A stretch of 5,711 bases of DNA from Planctomycetaceae bacterium (GTDB taxonomy: Bacteria; Planctomycetota; Phycisphaerae; Phycisphaerales; SM1A02): positions 1 through 5,711 of the forward strand of contig NYVB01000004.1 of NCBI GenBank assembly GCA_002684315.1, read 5' to 3'. The notes beneath the pieces are model-generated. The model ran no database searches, was not told the DNA's origin, and saw only the letters and a list, made by a program, of their open reading frames with translations. Positions within the stretch are counted from its first letter, which is position 1. Each line of letters opens with the position of its first letter. Positions 1 to 5,500 of this stretch are shown here, piece after piece. The translations under genes were made by a program, and so were the position numbers.

Positions 1-33
1 TCCGAGTTCCTGGAAGCATCTCACCTGGACTGA
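1..33 (+). CDS. possible C-terminal tail of an upstream gene (partial)
   Basis: Reading frame 1 is open from the left edge and ends with TGA at 31-33, encoding SEFLEASHLD. It stops 19 bases before the strong terminator at 53-98, which is where an upstream gene on this strand should end. Ten residues are too few to recognise a family. The other two frames stay open through the terminator, which makes them less likely to be coding. The assignment rests only on position. Confidence 0.25.
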   Translation, partial: SEFLEASHLD

Positions 34-42
34 GATGCCTCC
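12..42. repeat. imperfect inverted repeat (hairpin) ahead of the terminator
   Basis: GGAAGCATCTCA (12-23) can pair with TGAGATGCCTCC (31-42) around a 7-nt loop, with one A-C mismatch in 12 positions. No T-run follows, so it is not an intrinsic terminator alone. It covers the possible stop codon at 31-33 and lies 10 bases before the next stem-loop. It could stabilise the 3' end of the upstream message or be an accessory hairpin. Confidence 0.4.
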
Positions 43-52
43 AAACTCGATT

Positions 53-98
53 CACCCTCGGGACGAAGCCCACCTCGTCCCGAGGGTGTTCTTTTTTT
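53..98 (+). terminator. intrinsic (Rho-independent) terminator
   Basis: A perfect 14-bp stem, CACCCTCGGGACGA (53-66) with TCGTCCCGAGGGTG (75-88), closes an 8-nt loop (67-74). It is followed directly by TTC and seven T residues (89-98). Stem length, GC content and the downstream T-run fit a strong terminator reading left to right. It ends the unit upstream of the window and insulates the lipoprotein gene. There is no matching A-run on the left side, so it is not clearly bidirectional. Confidence 0.92.
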
Positions 99-114
99 GC
101 CCTGAAGCACCGCT

Positions 115-120
115 TACAAT
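115..120 (+). promoter_or_regulatory. possible -10 box for the lipoprotein operon
   Basis: TACAAT at 115-120 differs from TATAAT at one position and lies 62 bases upstream of the ATG at 183. No convincing -35 exists at 16-18 bp, because that place is the T-run of the preceding terminator. A promoter is expected somewhere in 99-182, since the terminator isolates the gene from upstream transcription. Confidence 0.3.
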
Positions 121-169
121 CGAGAGAGACCCCAAAAGTGCCGATGGTGAAGTAGTCTGAATCGCTCAT

Positions 170-173
170 GGAG
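170..173 (+). promoter_or_regulatory. Shine-Dalgarno site deciding the start at 183
   Basis: GGAG at 170-173 lies 9 bases before ATG 183. The earlier in-frame ATG at 168 overlaps this site and has no purine-rich site of its own. The start at 183 also gives a normal lipoprotein signal beginning MKKNP. Confidence 0.6.
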
Positions 174-182
174 ACGCTGGTG

Positions 183-593
183 ATGAAGAAAAACCCGACT
201 TGGTCCCTTGTGATCAGCGCGATGGCGCTGACGGCCTGCCTGGTGGGCTGCGCCACGCCGCAGACTCCGTTCGATCCCGGACGAGTCAACCACGTGGTCC
301 TGATCACGTTGGAAGACCCCTCGGAAGCCGAAGCTCTGCAGACAGACTGCGACACCATGCTTTCGACGATTCCAAGCGTGACGGTCTATGCCTGTGGTCC
401 GCACGTCGAAACGGGGCGAAGCAAGGCCGTGGAGGCCGACTACACACTGGGACTGCTCGTCTGTTTTCGAGACATGGCCGGCTACAGCGCCTACCTCGAG
501 CATCCGGGCCACGTGGCACTTCTGGAGAAATGGAAATCACGATTCTCCGCATTGACGATTTATGATGTTGGGAACGATCCAAGCACCGAGTGA
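183..593 (+). CDS. small lipoprotein with a Dabb-type (stress-responsive A/B barrel) domain
   Basis: The protein has 136 residues from the preferred start. Residues 1-23 form a lipoprotein signal: MKK, a hydrophobic stretch, then two possible lipoboxes, LTAC (16-19) and LVGC (20-23). The mature protein should be lipid-anchored to a membrane outside the cytoplasm. Residues about 34-130 match the Dabb ferredoxin-like fold: a first strand VNHVVLITL, a central helix, and the typical segment YLEHPGH (104-110) followed by a helix and a last strand. Dabb proteins normally form dimeric barrels, and most known ones are cytoplasmic; their substrates are diverse, so no reaction can be named. The next gene follows after 35 bases on the same strand, so the two are probably co-transcribed. 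The domain call is by motif recognition, and the signal peptide is clear. Confidence 0.8.
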   Translation: MKKNPTWSLVISAMALTACLVGCATPQTPFDPGRVNHVVLITLEDPSEAEALQTDCDTMLSTIPSVTVYACGPHVETGRSKAVEADYTLGLLVCFRDMAGYSAYLEHPGHVALLEKWKSRFSALTIYDVGNDPSTE

Positions 594-614
594 ACCCTAG
601 GATTCGAAAAACAA

Positions 615-619
615 GGGAG
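615..619 (+). promoter_or_regulatory. Shine-Dalgarno site deciding the start at 629
   Basis: GGGAG at 615-619, within AAGGGAG, lies 9 bases before ATG 629. An in-frame GTG at 590 would overlap the stop of the preceding gene and add 13 residues, but it has no such site. ATG 650 also lacks one. Confidence 0.6.
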
Positions 620-628
620 CGACCGCAG

Positions 629-1372
629 ATGCAAAGCATTCAAACACCCATGAAAAAAGGACGAAAGGTCAAGCTGATCATCATGATCGGTACCTGCCTC
701 ATTTCAGTGGTGTACGGCAGTTGGCAGGTCTGGATTCGAATCCCGGAAAGGATCAGGGAAGCGGAAACCTATCGCGCGGCGAAAGAGGTCTACGACACAC
801 TCGTCGTCGAGGCAGGGCAATTGAAGCTCGAGGGAAAGACTCTGGATGATGCGCAGCAAGACCAGTACGCCGAATCGGAGGAAACCCTTTCGCAGTTCAA
901 GGACGAAAAACCTCAACCACCAAGCAAATACGACGCCATGATCAACCTGTGGGTCTGGGTCATCGGAGGCGCGGTCTCGATTCCATTCATGCTGTGGCCT
1001 TTCTGGAAATTCCGACATGGCGGCTGGGTCCTGGGCGAAGATGGCACACTCACCTCGCCCAAGGGAACCGTGTACCCCGCGGACCAGATCAAGGGCATCG
1101 ACATGTCGACATGGCGCGGCTTGCTCGACCCCCAGGCCAGCAACAAGACCACATGGCAGGCCAAGGTCATTCTCGCCGACGACCAGACTCTCGTGATCGA
1201 CGATTATCTGTGGGAGAACGCGGACAAGATCATCGCACGTCTGGCCCATCAGTTTCACCCGGACACCTGGGATGGTGCCGGTGAACTGCTCGAGGGAGCC
1301 AAAGCCAAGGACGTCGAACCCAATGACGCCGAATCAACGCCCTCACAGGCCGAGACAGCGTCCGAGAAGTGA
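629..1372 (+). CDS. two-helix membrane protein of unknown function
   Basis: I do not recognise a named family. The 247-residue protein starts with a basic segment (KKGRK, 9-13), then a first membrane helix at about 14-36. A charged, mostly helical region (about 37-100, rich in Glu, Lys and Gln, possibly coiled coil) leads to a second helix at about 104-126 that is rich in tryptophan. By the positive-inside rule both ends should be cytoplasmic and the charged linker outside. Residues about 131-215 look like a compact soluble domain with a PH-like or small beta fold: GGWVLGEDGTLTS, then YPADQIKGIDMSTWRG, then a strand pair and VIDDYLWENADKIIARLAHQF. The tail (217-247) is acidic and low in complexity. 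The gene follows the lipoprotein gene in one probable operon, so a joint envelope role is possible, but no function can be assigned. Confidence 0.75.
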   Translation: MQSIQTPMKKGRKVKLIIMIGTCLISVVYGSWQVWIRIPERIREAETYRAAKEVYDTLVVEAGQLKLEGKTLDDAQQDQYAESEETLSQFKDEKPQPPSKYDAMINLWVWVIGGAVSIPFMLWPFWKFRHGGWVLGEDGTLTSPKGTVYPADQIKGIDMSTWRGLLDPQASNKTTWQAKVILADDQTLVIDDYLWENADKIIARLAHQFHPDTWDGAGELLEGAKAKDVEPNDAESTPSQAETASEK

Positions 1373-1405
1373 ACTGACGAGGGAAGATCGGGCCTGGGAG
1401 GGACC

Positions 1406-1472
1406 GAAGAGGCGAAAAAACGGTGGAAGAGGTGACTGATCGGTCGTGAAGAGGCTGCTATAGTCCCTCTTC
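1406..1472. repeat. GAAGAGG repeats: three direct copies and one inverted
   Basis: GAAGAGG occurs at 1406-1412, 1426-1432 and 1448-1454, with start-to-start distances of 20 and 22 bp, close to two helical turns. The reverse complement CCTCTTC lies at 1466-1472. The last direct copy and the inverted copy flank the extended -10 box at 1456-1464. The array lies in the 150-bp gap before the B12/MeaB gene. The layout suits binding sites for a transcription regulator on one face of the DNA. The region is purine-rich, so chance repeats cannot be excluded. Confidence 0.45.
1456..1464 (+). promoter_or_regulatory. extended -10 promoter for the B12/MeaB gene
   Basis: TGCTATAGT contains the TGn extension plus TATAGT, one base from TATAAT. 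Transcription would start near 1471, giving a leader of about 50 bases before ATG 1523. No good -35 hexamer is seen 16-18 bp upstream, which fits an extended -10 or activator-dependent promoter. The leader is too short for a cobalamin riboswitch. Confidence 0.45.
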
Positions 1473-1522
1473 GTGTTCACCCCACCACCTCCAATAACAG
1501 ACCATGAATCGAGTCGAACGCC

Positions 1523-2644
1523 ATGCCCAGAGTGACGAACGAACCGACAACACCTCTTCAGAAGATCGATCGATGCGAGACCCTGAGCCATCGGCCCAGA
1601 CTGCTTCTCGGGAAAATCGGCCTTGACGGTCACGACCGGGGCGTGAAGTTGATCGGAAGACTGATGCGTGACAGTGGTGTCCACGTCATTTATTCAGGCC
1701 TCTGGCAGACCCCGAGAAGCCTGGCGATCAGTGCGCGTGATGAAGATGTCGACATGGTGGCCTGCTCGATGATGAGCAACTCCCACCTGGTCCTGGTGCC
1801 ACGATTGATCAATGAGTGTGCGACCGTCGGTCGCCCGGACATGACGATCAGCGTCGGTGGGATCATTCCCAAGGAAGACGTCCCCACCATGCTCGAAGCC
1901 GGCGTGGCTCACGTCCATCACACCGGCACCACGCTTGAGGACATTCTCGAATGCGTGCGATCGAGCGTCCACCCCTACGAATCGATCGACACGCTCGAAC
2001 ATCCGATCGCCAGACTCGGCAGAGCCATCAGCATCGTTCACGATGGTGGGCAGTGCGACGCCCCGCGACGCCGCCCCGCCCGAGTGGTTGGAATCACCGG
2101 CGCACCGGGTGCAGGCAAATCGACGCTGGTCGCATCAATGGCCTCGGAAGCCGTGCGACGTGGTGAGAAGATCGCGGTACTTGCATTCGATCCCATGAGC
2201 CCCATCACCAGTGGAGCGCTTCTGGGTGATCGACTCAGAGTCGACTTCAACAAGATCGACGAGGGGATCTTCTATCGATCACTCGCGATCGTGGGCGAGG
2301 ACTACCGAAGTCTTCCCGACATCATCGAACTGATCGGTGGCGCGGGCTTCGACAAGCTCCTCATCGAGACCGTCGGTGCAGGACAGAACGACGTCGCGAT
2401 TCGAAATCAGGTCGACAAGACCGCAGTGGTGGTCGTTCCAGGAATGGGAGACGCCGTGCAGATGGACAAGGCGGGGATCCTCGAGATCGCCGACCTCTTC
2501 GTCTGCAACAAGGCGGATCACGTCGGCGAGGCAAAACTCGTTCGAGAGCTTCTGGACATCGCCGAGGGAAGACCGATCCACGAGACGGTCGCCACCCTCG
2601 GCAAGGGCGTGGTCGAACTGCTGGATGAACTTCTGGGCGACTGA
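1523..2644 (+). CDS. meaB: cobalamin-binding domain fused to MeaB-type GTPase (acyl-CoA mutase metallochaperone)
   Basis: The protein has 373 residues and two domains. Residues about 24-150 form the B12-binding domain of methylmalonyl-CoA-type mutases: DGHDRG (35-40, with H37 as the expected cobalt ligand), CSMMS (81-85) and VGGIIPKED (111-119). Residues about 186-373 form a G3E GTPase of the MeaB/ArgK group: P-loop GAPGAGKST (193-201), DPMSP (223-227), GALLGD (231-236), ETVGAGQ (282-288) and NKAD (329-332). K199, D223, D236 and E282 fall where MeaB places its catalytic and magnesium residues. Known MeaB proteins use GTP to load adenosylcobalamin and to protect the mutase. IcmF has the same two domains in the same order, followed by the mutase, which is absent here. 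The usual N-terminal extension and C-terminal dimerisation arm of MeaB are also missing. The partner is presumably a separate mutase large subunit outside the window. ATG 1523 has no clear Shine-Dalgarno site; 1532 (GTG) is an alternative. Confidence 0.88.
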   Translation: MPRVTNEPTTPLQKIDRCETLSHRPRLLLGKIGLDGHDRGVKLIGRLMRDSGVHVIYSGLWQTPRSLAISARDEDVDMVACSMMSNSHLVLVPRLINECATVGRPDMTISVGGIIPKEDVPTMLEAGVAHVHHTGTTLEDILECVRSSVHPYESIDTLEHPIARLGRAISIVHDGGQCDAPRRRPARVVGITGAPGAGKSTLVASMASEAVRRGEKIAVLAFDPMSPITSGALLGDRLRVDFNKIDEGIFYRSLAIVGEDYRSLPDIIELIGGAGFDKLLIETVGAGQNDVAIRNQVDKTAVVVVPGMGDAVQMDKAGILEIADLFVCNKADHVGEAKLVRELLDIAEGRPIHETVATLGKGVVELLDELLGD

Positions 2645-2682
2645 CTCTTCAACCCCGCCCGCCGTGGCGACAGGACCTGAAT

Positions 2683-3804
2683 TCAATCGAGCTCGCCGGA
2701 TCGCGCACGCCGCCAGGTGCTCATGATCTGGGAACGGTCGATGTTGCAGCACAACATGGTTCGTTCACCTGAATTTCCGGACTTTGCACCGTGAAGGACC
2801 CGTCGATTGTCGATCACGACGAGATCACCGGCCTGAACTCGGAAACGATTCTGAATCCCCTCTCGCTCGACCACACGGGAAAGCGACTCGTAGGCTTCGG
2901 CGCAGACACCCAGACGATCGCCCGGACAGGCGAAGTCGATGGCGGCGCGATCGTTGAAGATGATTCTTCGAAGGGATCCATCGACACCGGTTTCGAACAT
3001 GGGCACCAGACGTCGTTCACTGCTCGAACGTTCTCCGACGAACAGCATGGGCCAGCGTGAGAGTTCCGCCGCGCCGATCGGTGATTCCATCGCAAGCGTG
3101 GTCACCGCATTCAAGCCATCGACGAGAATCATGTCTCCACCCTTGAGCGTCGTCTCGGTGCACAAGCAGAGGTGGTAATCGGGCATCGGATCACGGTGAG
3201 GCGATTCGGTGTGAGGGGCGAAAAGATGTGAGGATCCTTCCCTGCCCCCGTGATGCAGAACTTCACGTTCGATGTTCAGCTGTCCCTGCGAGCCGTCGAA
3301 GCCGAGCCTTTTCGCGACCTTGAAGAATGAGCCCTCGTCGGTCTTCACGCCCCGAATTCTGGCGTAGCCACGACGCAACAGGGAATCCAGAAGAGAGCGG
3401 ACCGCGGCCGGTGATTCAAGTGTGTCACAGTCGATCTGACGATTGGGCTGATCGGAGGAGTTGAACGGAGTCTGTTCAGGACCTTCCCCCACCAGCATGT
3501 CCGAACTCGCCCCGAGGCGATCTGGATCAATTCTGAAAAGAGCGTTTTCACCCTCGAACTGCACATCCCAGGCGTCGACTTCCTCGAGATACGTGATCGA
3601 TCGAATGCGGACATCGGTTGGAATGGCGGTTGAAATCGCGGGTCGGGGCCCCAGAGAATCGGAATCATGATCGTCGAGCACCATCATGCGCAGCCACCTC
3701 GCTGGCACACGACGACGGAGCTCGCCCCGACTGAACAGCGCAGCTGCTCCGGATTCGACGATGGAGAGGGAACAACTGTCTGATTGGAGCGCCTGATCGA
3801 GCAT
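2683..3804 (-). CDS. Fe(II)/2-oxoglutarate dioxygenase, gamma-butyrobetaine hydroxylase/TauD family
   Basis: The protein has 373 residues if it starts at ATG 3804. Residues about 18-97 resemble the N-terminal domain of gamma-butyrobetaine and trimethyllysine hydroxylases (ARWLR, then a strand-rich part ending FRIDPDRL), but the zinc-binding cysteines usual there are missing. Residues about 125-365 form the double-stranded beta-helix core: PHTESPHRDP (197-206), GGDMILVDG (222-230), LHG (337-339) and GERT (346-349). The expected iron ligands are H198, E200 and H338, with R348 binding 2-oxoglutarate. The first acidic ligand is Glu where the family usually has Asp. Relatives hydroxylate gamma-butyrobetaine, trimethyllysine, taurine or phosphonates; the substrate here cannot be read from the sequence. 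An in-frame GTG at 3891 would add 29 residues that look non-coding. The gene is divergent from the MmgE/PrpD gene and convergent with the B12/MeaB gene. No Shine-Dalgarno site is seen. Confidence 0.85.
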   Translation of the reverse strand: MLDQALQSDSCSLSIVESGAAALFSRGELRRRVPARWLRMMVLDDHDSDSLGPRPAISTAIPTDVRIRSITYLEEVDAWDVQFEGENALFRIDPDRLGASSDMLVGEGPEQTPFNSSDQPNRQIDCDTLESPAAVRSLLDSLLRRGYARIRGVKTDEGSFFKVAKRLGFDGSQGQLNIEREVLHHGGREGSSHLFAPHTESPHRDPMPDYHLCLCTETTLKGGDMILVDGLNAVTTLAMESPIGAAELSRWPMLFVGERSSSERRLVPMFETGVDGSLRRIIFNDRAAIDFACPGDRLGVCAEAYESLSRVVEREGIQNRFRVQAGDLVVIDNRRVLHGAKSGNSGERTMLCCNIDRSQIMSTWRRARSGELD

Positions 3805-3868
3805 AAGAGGTGGACGATACAACAGAATCACGTCGCATGGGCGGAAGAAAAAAGAATGAACGTGGGAA

Positions 3869-3887
3869 GTTCGAACACTTTGTACAA
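3869..3887. promoter_or_regulatory. paired palindromes in the divergent control region
   Basis: GTTCGAAC (3869-3876) and TTGTACAA (3880-3887) are two perfect 8-bp palindromes separated by 3 bp, with centres 11 bp apart. The second overlaps the possible -10 box at 3883-3888. They lie in the 128-bp gap between the dioxygenase and MmgE/PrpD genes, a natural place for an operator acting on both. No regulator gene is in the window. The rest of the gap (3805-3932) shows a short direct repeat, GTTCA twice at 3894-3903, and only a weak promoter candidate on the minus strand. Confidence 0.4.
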
Positions 3888-3888
3888 T
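3883..3888 (+). promoter_or_regulatory. possible -10 box for the MmgE/PrpD gene
   Basis: TACAAT at 3883-3888 is one base from TATAAT. It would start transcription near 3895, about 38 bases before ATG 3933. No good -35 hexamer is present at the normal spacing. Its position argues against translation starting at GTG 3810. Confidence 0.35.
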
Positions 3889-3918
3889 CACGAGTTCAGT
3901 TCAGATCGCCCACCGACC

Positions 3919-3922
3919 GGAG
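3919..3922 (+). promoter_or_regulatory. probable Shine-Dalgarno site for the start at 3933
   Basis: GGAG at 3919-3922 lies 10 bases before ATG 3933. A second in-frame ATG at 3942 has no separate site. The site supports the 518-residue form over the longer frame opening at 3810. Confidence 0.45.
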
Positions 3923-3932
3923 ATTGCAGAGA

Positions 3933-5489
3933 ATGACCACGATGACCAGCAAAGATTCAGTGACCCTTGCACGAAACACCAATCAGGCATTCGGCATCGG
4001 TGAGTTCGCCGTCCGATTCCTGGGCCCAGATTCGAAGCAACCGGGCTCACCGGACCAGAGCGTTCGAGATCGAACGATGATGTTCTTCACCGACAGCATT
4101 CTCTGCGGTGTCTCCGCGCTGGCACTTGGCACCAACGCGCCGCGGATCCTTCGCGAGGAAGCACTCGACTATCCCGCAGAAGACGGCGTGCCCGTCATGG
4201 GATCGACCTCGAAGGTGAAAGCGGAAAAGGCGATTCTTGCCAACTGCTCCGCCGTTCGAGAATGGGATTCCAACGGAACAAACTTCGGCTTCAGACCTGA
4301 ACACGGGCACGTCGCGGGTGAATTCGGACACAACGACTTCTACTCGGTCGCCATCGCAGCCGCTCAGCTCGCAGGCCGAAGCGGAGAGGACGCCCTGTTG
4401 GGCATGATCCTTCTGGACGAAATCAGAGGTCGGTTGGCCGAGGTCTTCAGTCTCAAGTCATACAAGATCGACCACGTGGTCCACGGTGCGATCGCCAGCG
4501 CCGCCGTCTATGGAGCCATGTTGGGCGCGACGGCGGAACAGATCGAATCCGCGATCGGCATGTGCGTCGCTCACTTCATCCCCTGGAGAGCGATTCGAGC
4601 AGGCAAGCAGTTGAGTGATTCGAAGGGCGCTTCAGCGGCGATCTCCACCGAGGTCGCGATCGTTTCGATGCAACGCTCCATGCGTGGATTCATCGGCCCC
4701 AAGGACATCTTCAGAAATCCGGAAGCCATCTGGCGTCAGTTCGAACCCACCGACGGTGATGCACCATTCGATCTGATTCTCTCGCACAGCGGGTCCGATT
4801 TCGCCGTGATGGGCATGCACTTCAAGCTGGGGCTCTACGAGCATCAGTCCGCGGGTGCGCTTCAGGGCCTGATCAATCTTCTGCTTGAGAACCCGGAGAT
4901 CACAACCGACCCCACGCAGATCAAGACGATCAAGGTGACCGCCTACGAACCGGCCTTCGGAATCATCGGCGACCCTGCCAAGCGTGACCCCAGAACCCGG
5001 CAGTCGGCGGACCACTCCATGGTGTTCATCCTGAGCCGCAAGCTCAGAAAGGCGATCCTGGCCGGTCAGGACCTTGCTTCGGACAATGATGCCATGTGGA
5101 AGCAGTTGATGCTGATGCCGGAGGACTACTCCGACGAGGCTCTCTTCGATGAACAGACCCGGGCACTCATGCAGCTGATCGAATTCGAACATGGCGGCGA
5201 AGAATACGACAGTCGCTATCCGGACGGAATTCCGACCTCGATCGTTCTCCAGATGGCCGATGGCAGGGAGCTCGATTCAGGCCTTGTGATGTACCCGTCA
5301 GGTCATGCGCGCAACGAGTCCGCCGATCTCAAGGGCATTCTCGCCACCAAGTTCTCCCGCATGGGTGAACTCGGAATGGATGACCATGCCGCTTCGGTCG
5401 AGAAACTCAACAATCTCACGGCACTGGATGCGGATCAGCTCTGGACGCTCTGGGACTTCGACATCAAGGACGTCGGCGGGGTTTCCTGA
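3933..5489 (+). CDS. MmgE/PrpD family protein (2-methylcitrate dehydratase-like)
   Basis: The protein has 518 residues, slightly longer than typical PrpD (about 480). The all-helical first domain carries family features: an Ala-Asn-rich segment ending REWDSNGT (109-116, the family's D-x-N-x-T region), HVAGEFGHND (126-135, in place of the usual His-Pro-Ser-Asp), the helix LDEIRGRLAEVF (161-172), then HVVHGAIASAAVYGAMLGA (181-199). GFIGPKDIF (252-260) marks the usual junction to the second domain, and YPSGHARN (454-461) matches the conserved C-terminal YPxGxxRN. Known members dehydrate 2-methylcitrate or act on related acids such as cis-aconitate; the family is broad, so the exact substrate is uncertain. 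There is no signal peptide, so it should be cytoplasmic. An upstream in-frame GTG at 3810 would add 41 basic residues and overlap the control region, so it is rejected. The gene is divergent from the dioxygenase and ends 6 bases from the converging fbp gene. Confidence 0.88.
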   Translation: MTTMTSKDSVTLARNTNQAFGIGEFAVRFLGPDSKQPGSPDQSVRDRTMMFFTDSILCGVSALALGTNAPRILREEALDYPAEDGVPVMGSTSKVKAEKAILANCSAVREWDSNGTNFGFRPEHGHVAGEFGHNDFYSVAIAAAQLAGRSGEDALLGMILLDEIRGRLAEVFSLKSYKIDHVVHGAIASAAVYGAMLGATAEQIESAIGMCVAHFIPWRAIRAGKQLSDSKGASAAISTEVAIVSMQRSMRGFIGPKDIFRNPEAIWRQFEPTDGDAPFDLILSHSGSDFAVMGMHFKLGLYEHQSAGALQGLINLLLENPEITTDPTQIKTIKVTAYEPAFGIIGDPAKRDPRTRQSADHSMVFILSRKLRKAILAGQDLASDNDAMWKQLMLMPEDYSDEALFDEQTRALMQLIEFEHGGEEYDSRYPDGIPTSIVLQMADGRELDSGLVMYPSGHARNESADLKGILATKFSRMGELGMDDHAASVEKLNNLTALDADQLWTLWDFDIKDVGGVS

Positions 5490-5500
5490 GTCTTCTCAGG
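5485..5500. terminator. small hairpin spanning both converging stop codons
   Basis: CCTGAG (5485-5490) and CTCAGG (5495-5500) form a perfect 6-bp stem with a TCTT loop. The stem contains the stop codon of the MmgE/PrpD gene (5487-5489) on one arm and that of fbp (5496-5498, minus strand) on the other. No T-run follows on either side, so it is at best a weak bidirectional termination or pausing element. Confidence 0.3.

Noticed and set aside
704..1258. Open frame of 184 codons on the minus strand opposite the membrane protein
   Set aside because: The plus-strand frame has a Shine-Dalgarno site, membrane helices and normal composition; the antisense frame has none of these.
1373..1522. Cobalamin riboswitch before the B12/MeaB gene
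   Set aside because: The gap is only 150 bases, and the leader after the promoter is about 50; no B12-box-like core or multi-helix fold is visible.
1564..1574. GATCGATCGATG-like runs here and elsewhere (for example near 1981 and 3596)
   Set aside because: They occur within coding frames and are explained by frequent ATC, GAT, CGA and TCG codons rather than by a repeat element.
1504..1626. Short frame from ATG 1504 overlapping the start of the B12/MeaB gene
   Set aside because: It is out of frame with the conserved protein, ends after 40 codons and has no recognisable content or Shine-Dalgarno site.
2279..2752. Open frame of 157 codons on the minus strand over the MeaB domain
   Set aside because: It lies opposite firm GTPase motifs and has no family features.
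3805..3891. N-terminal extension of the dioxygenase from GTG 3891 (minus strand)
   Set aside because: The extra 29 residues do not resemble the family and lie over the divergent control region.
3810..3932. N-terminal extension of the MmgE/PrpD gene from GTG 3810
   Set aside because: The added 41 residues are basic and unlike the family, they cross the palindromes and the -10 candidate, and GGAG supports ATG 3933.
4632..5192. Open frame of 186 codons on the minus strand inside the MmgE/PrpD gene
   Set aside because: The plus-strand protein is clearly a conserved family member; the antisense translation has no recognisable motif and looks like a codon-bias shadow.
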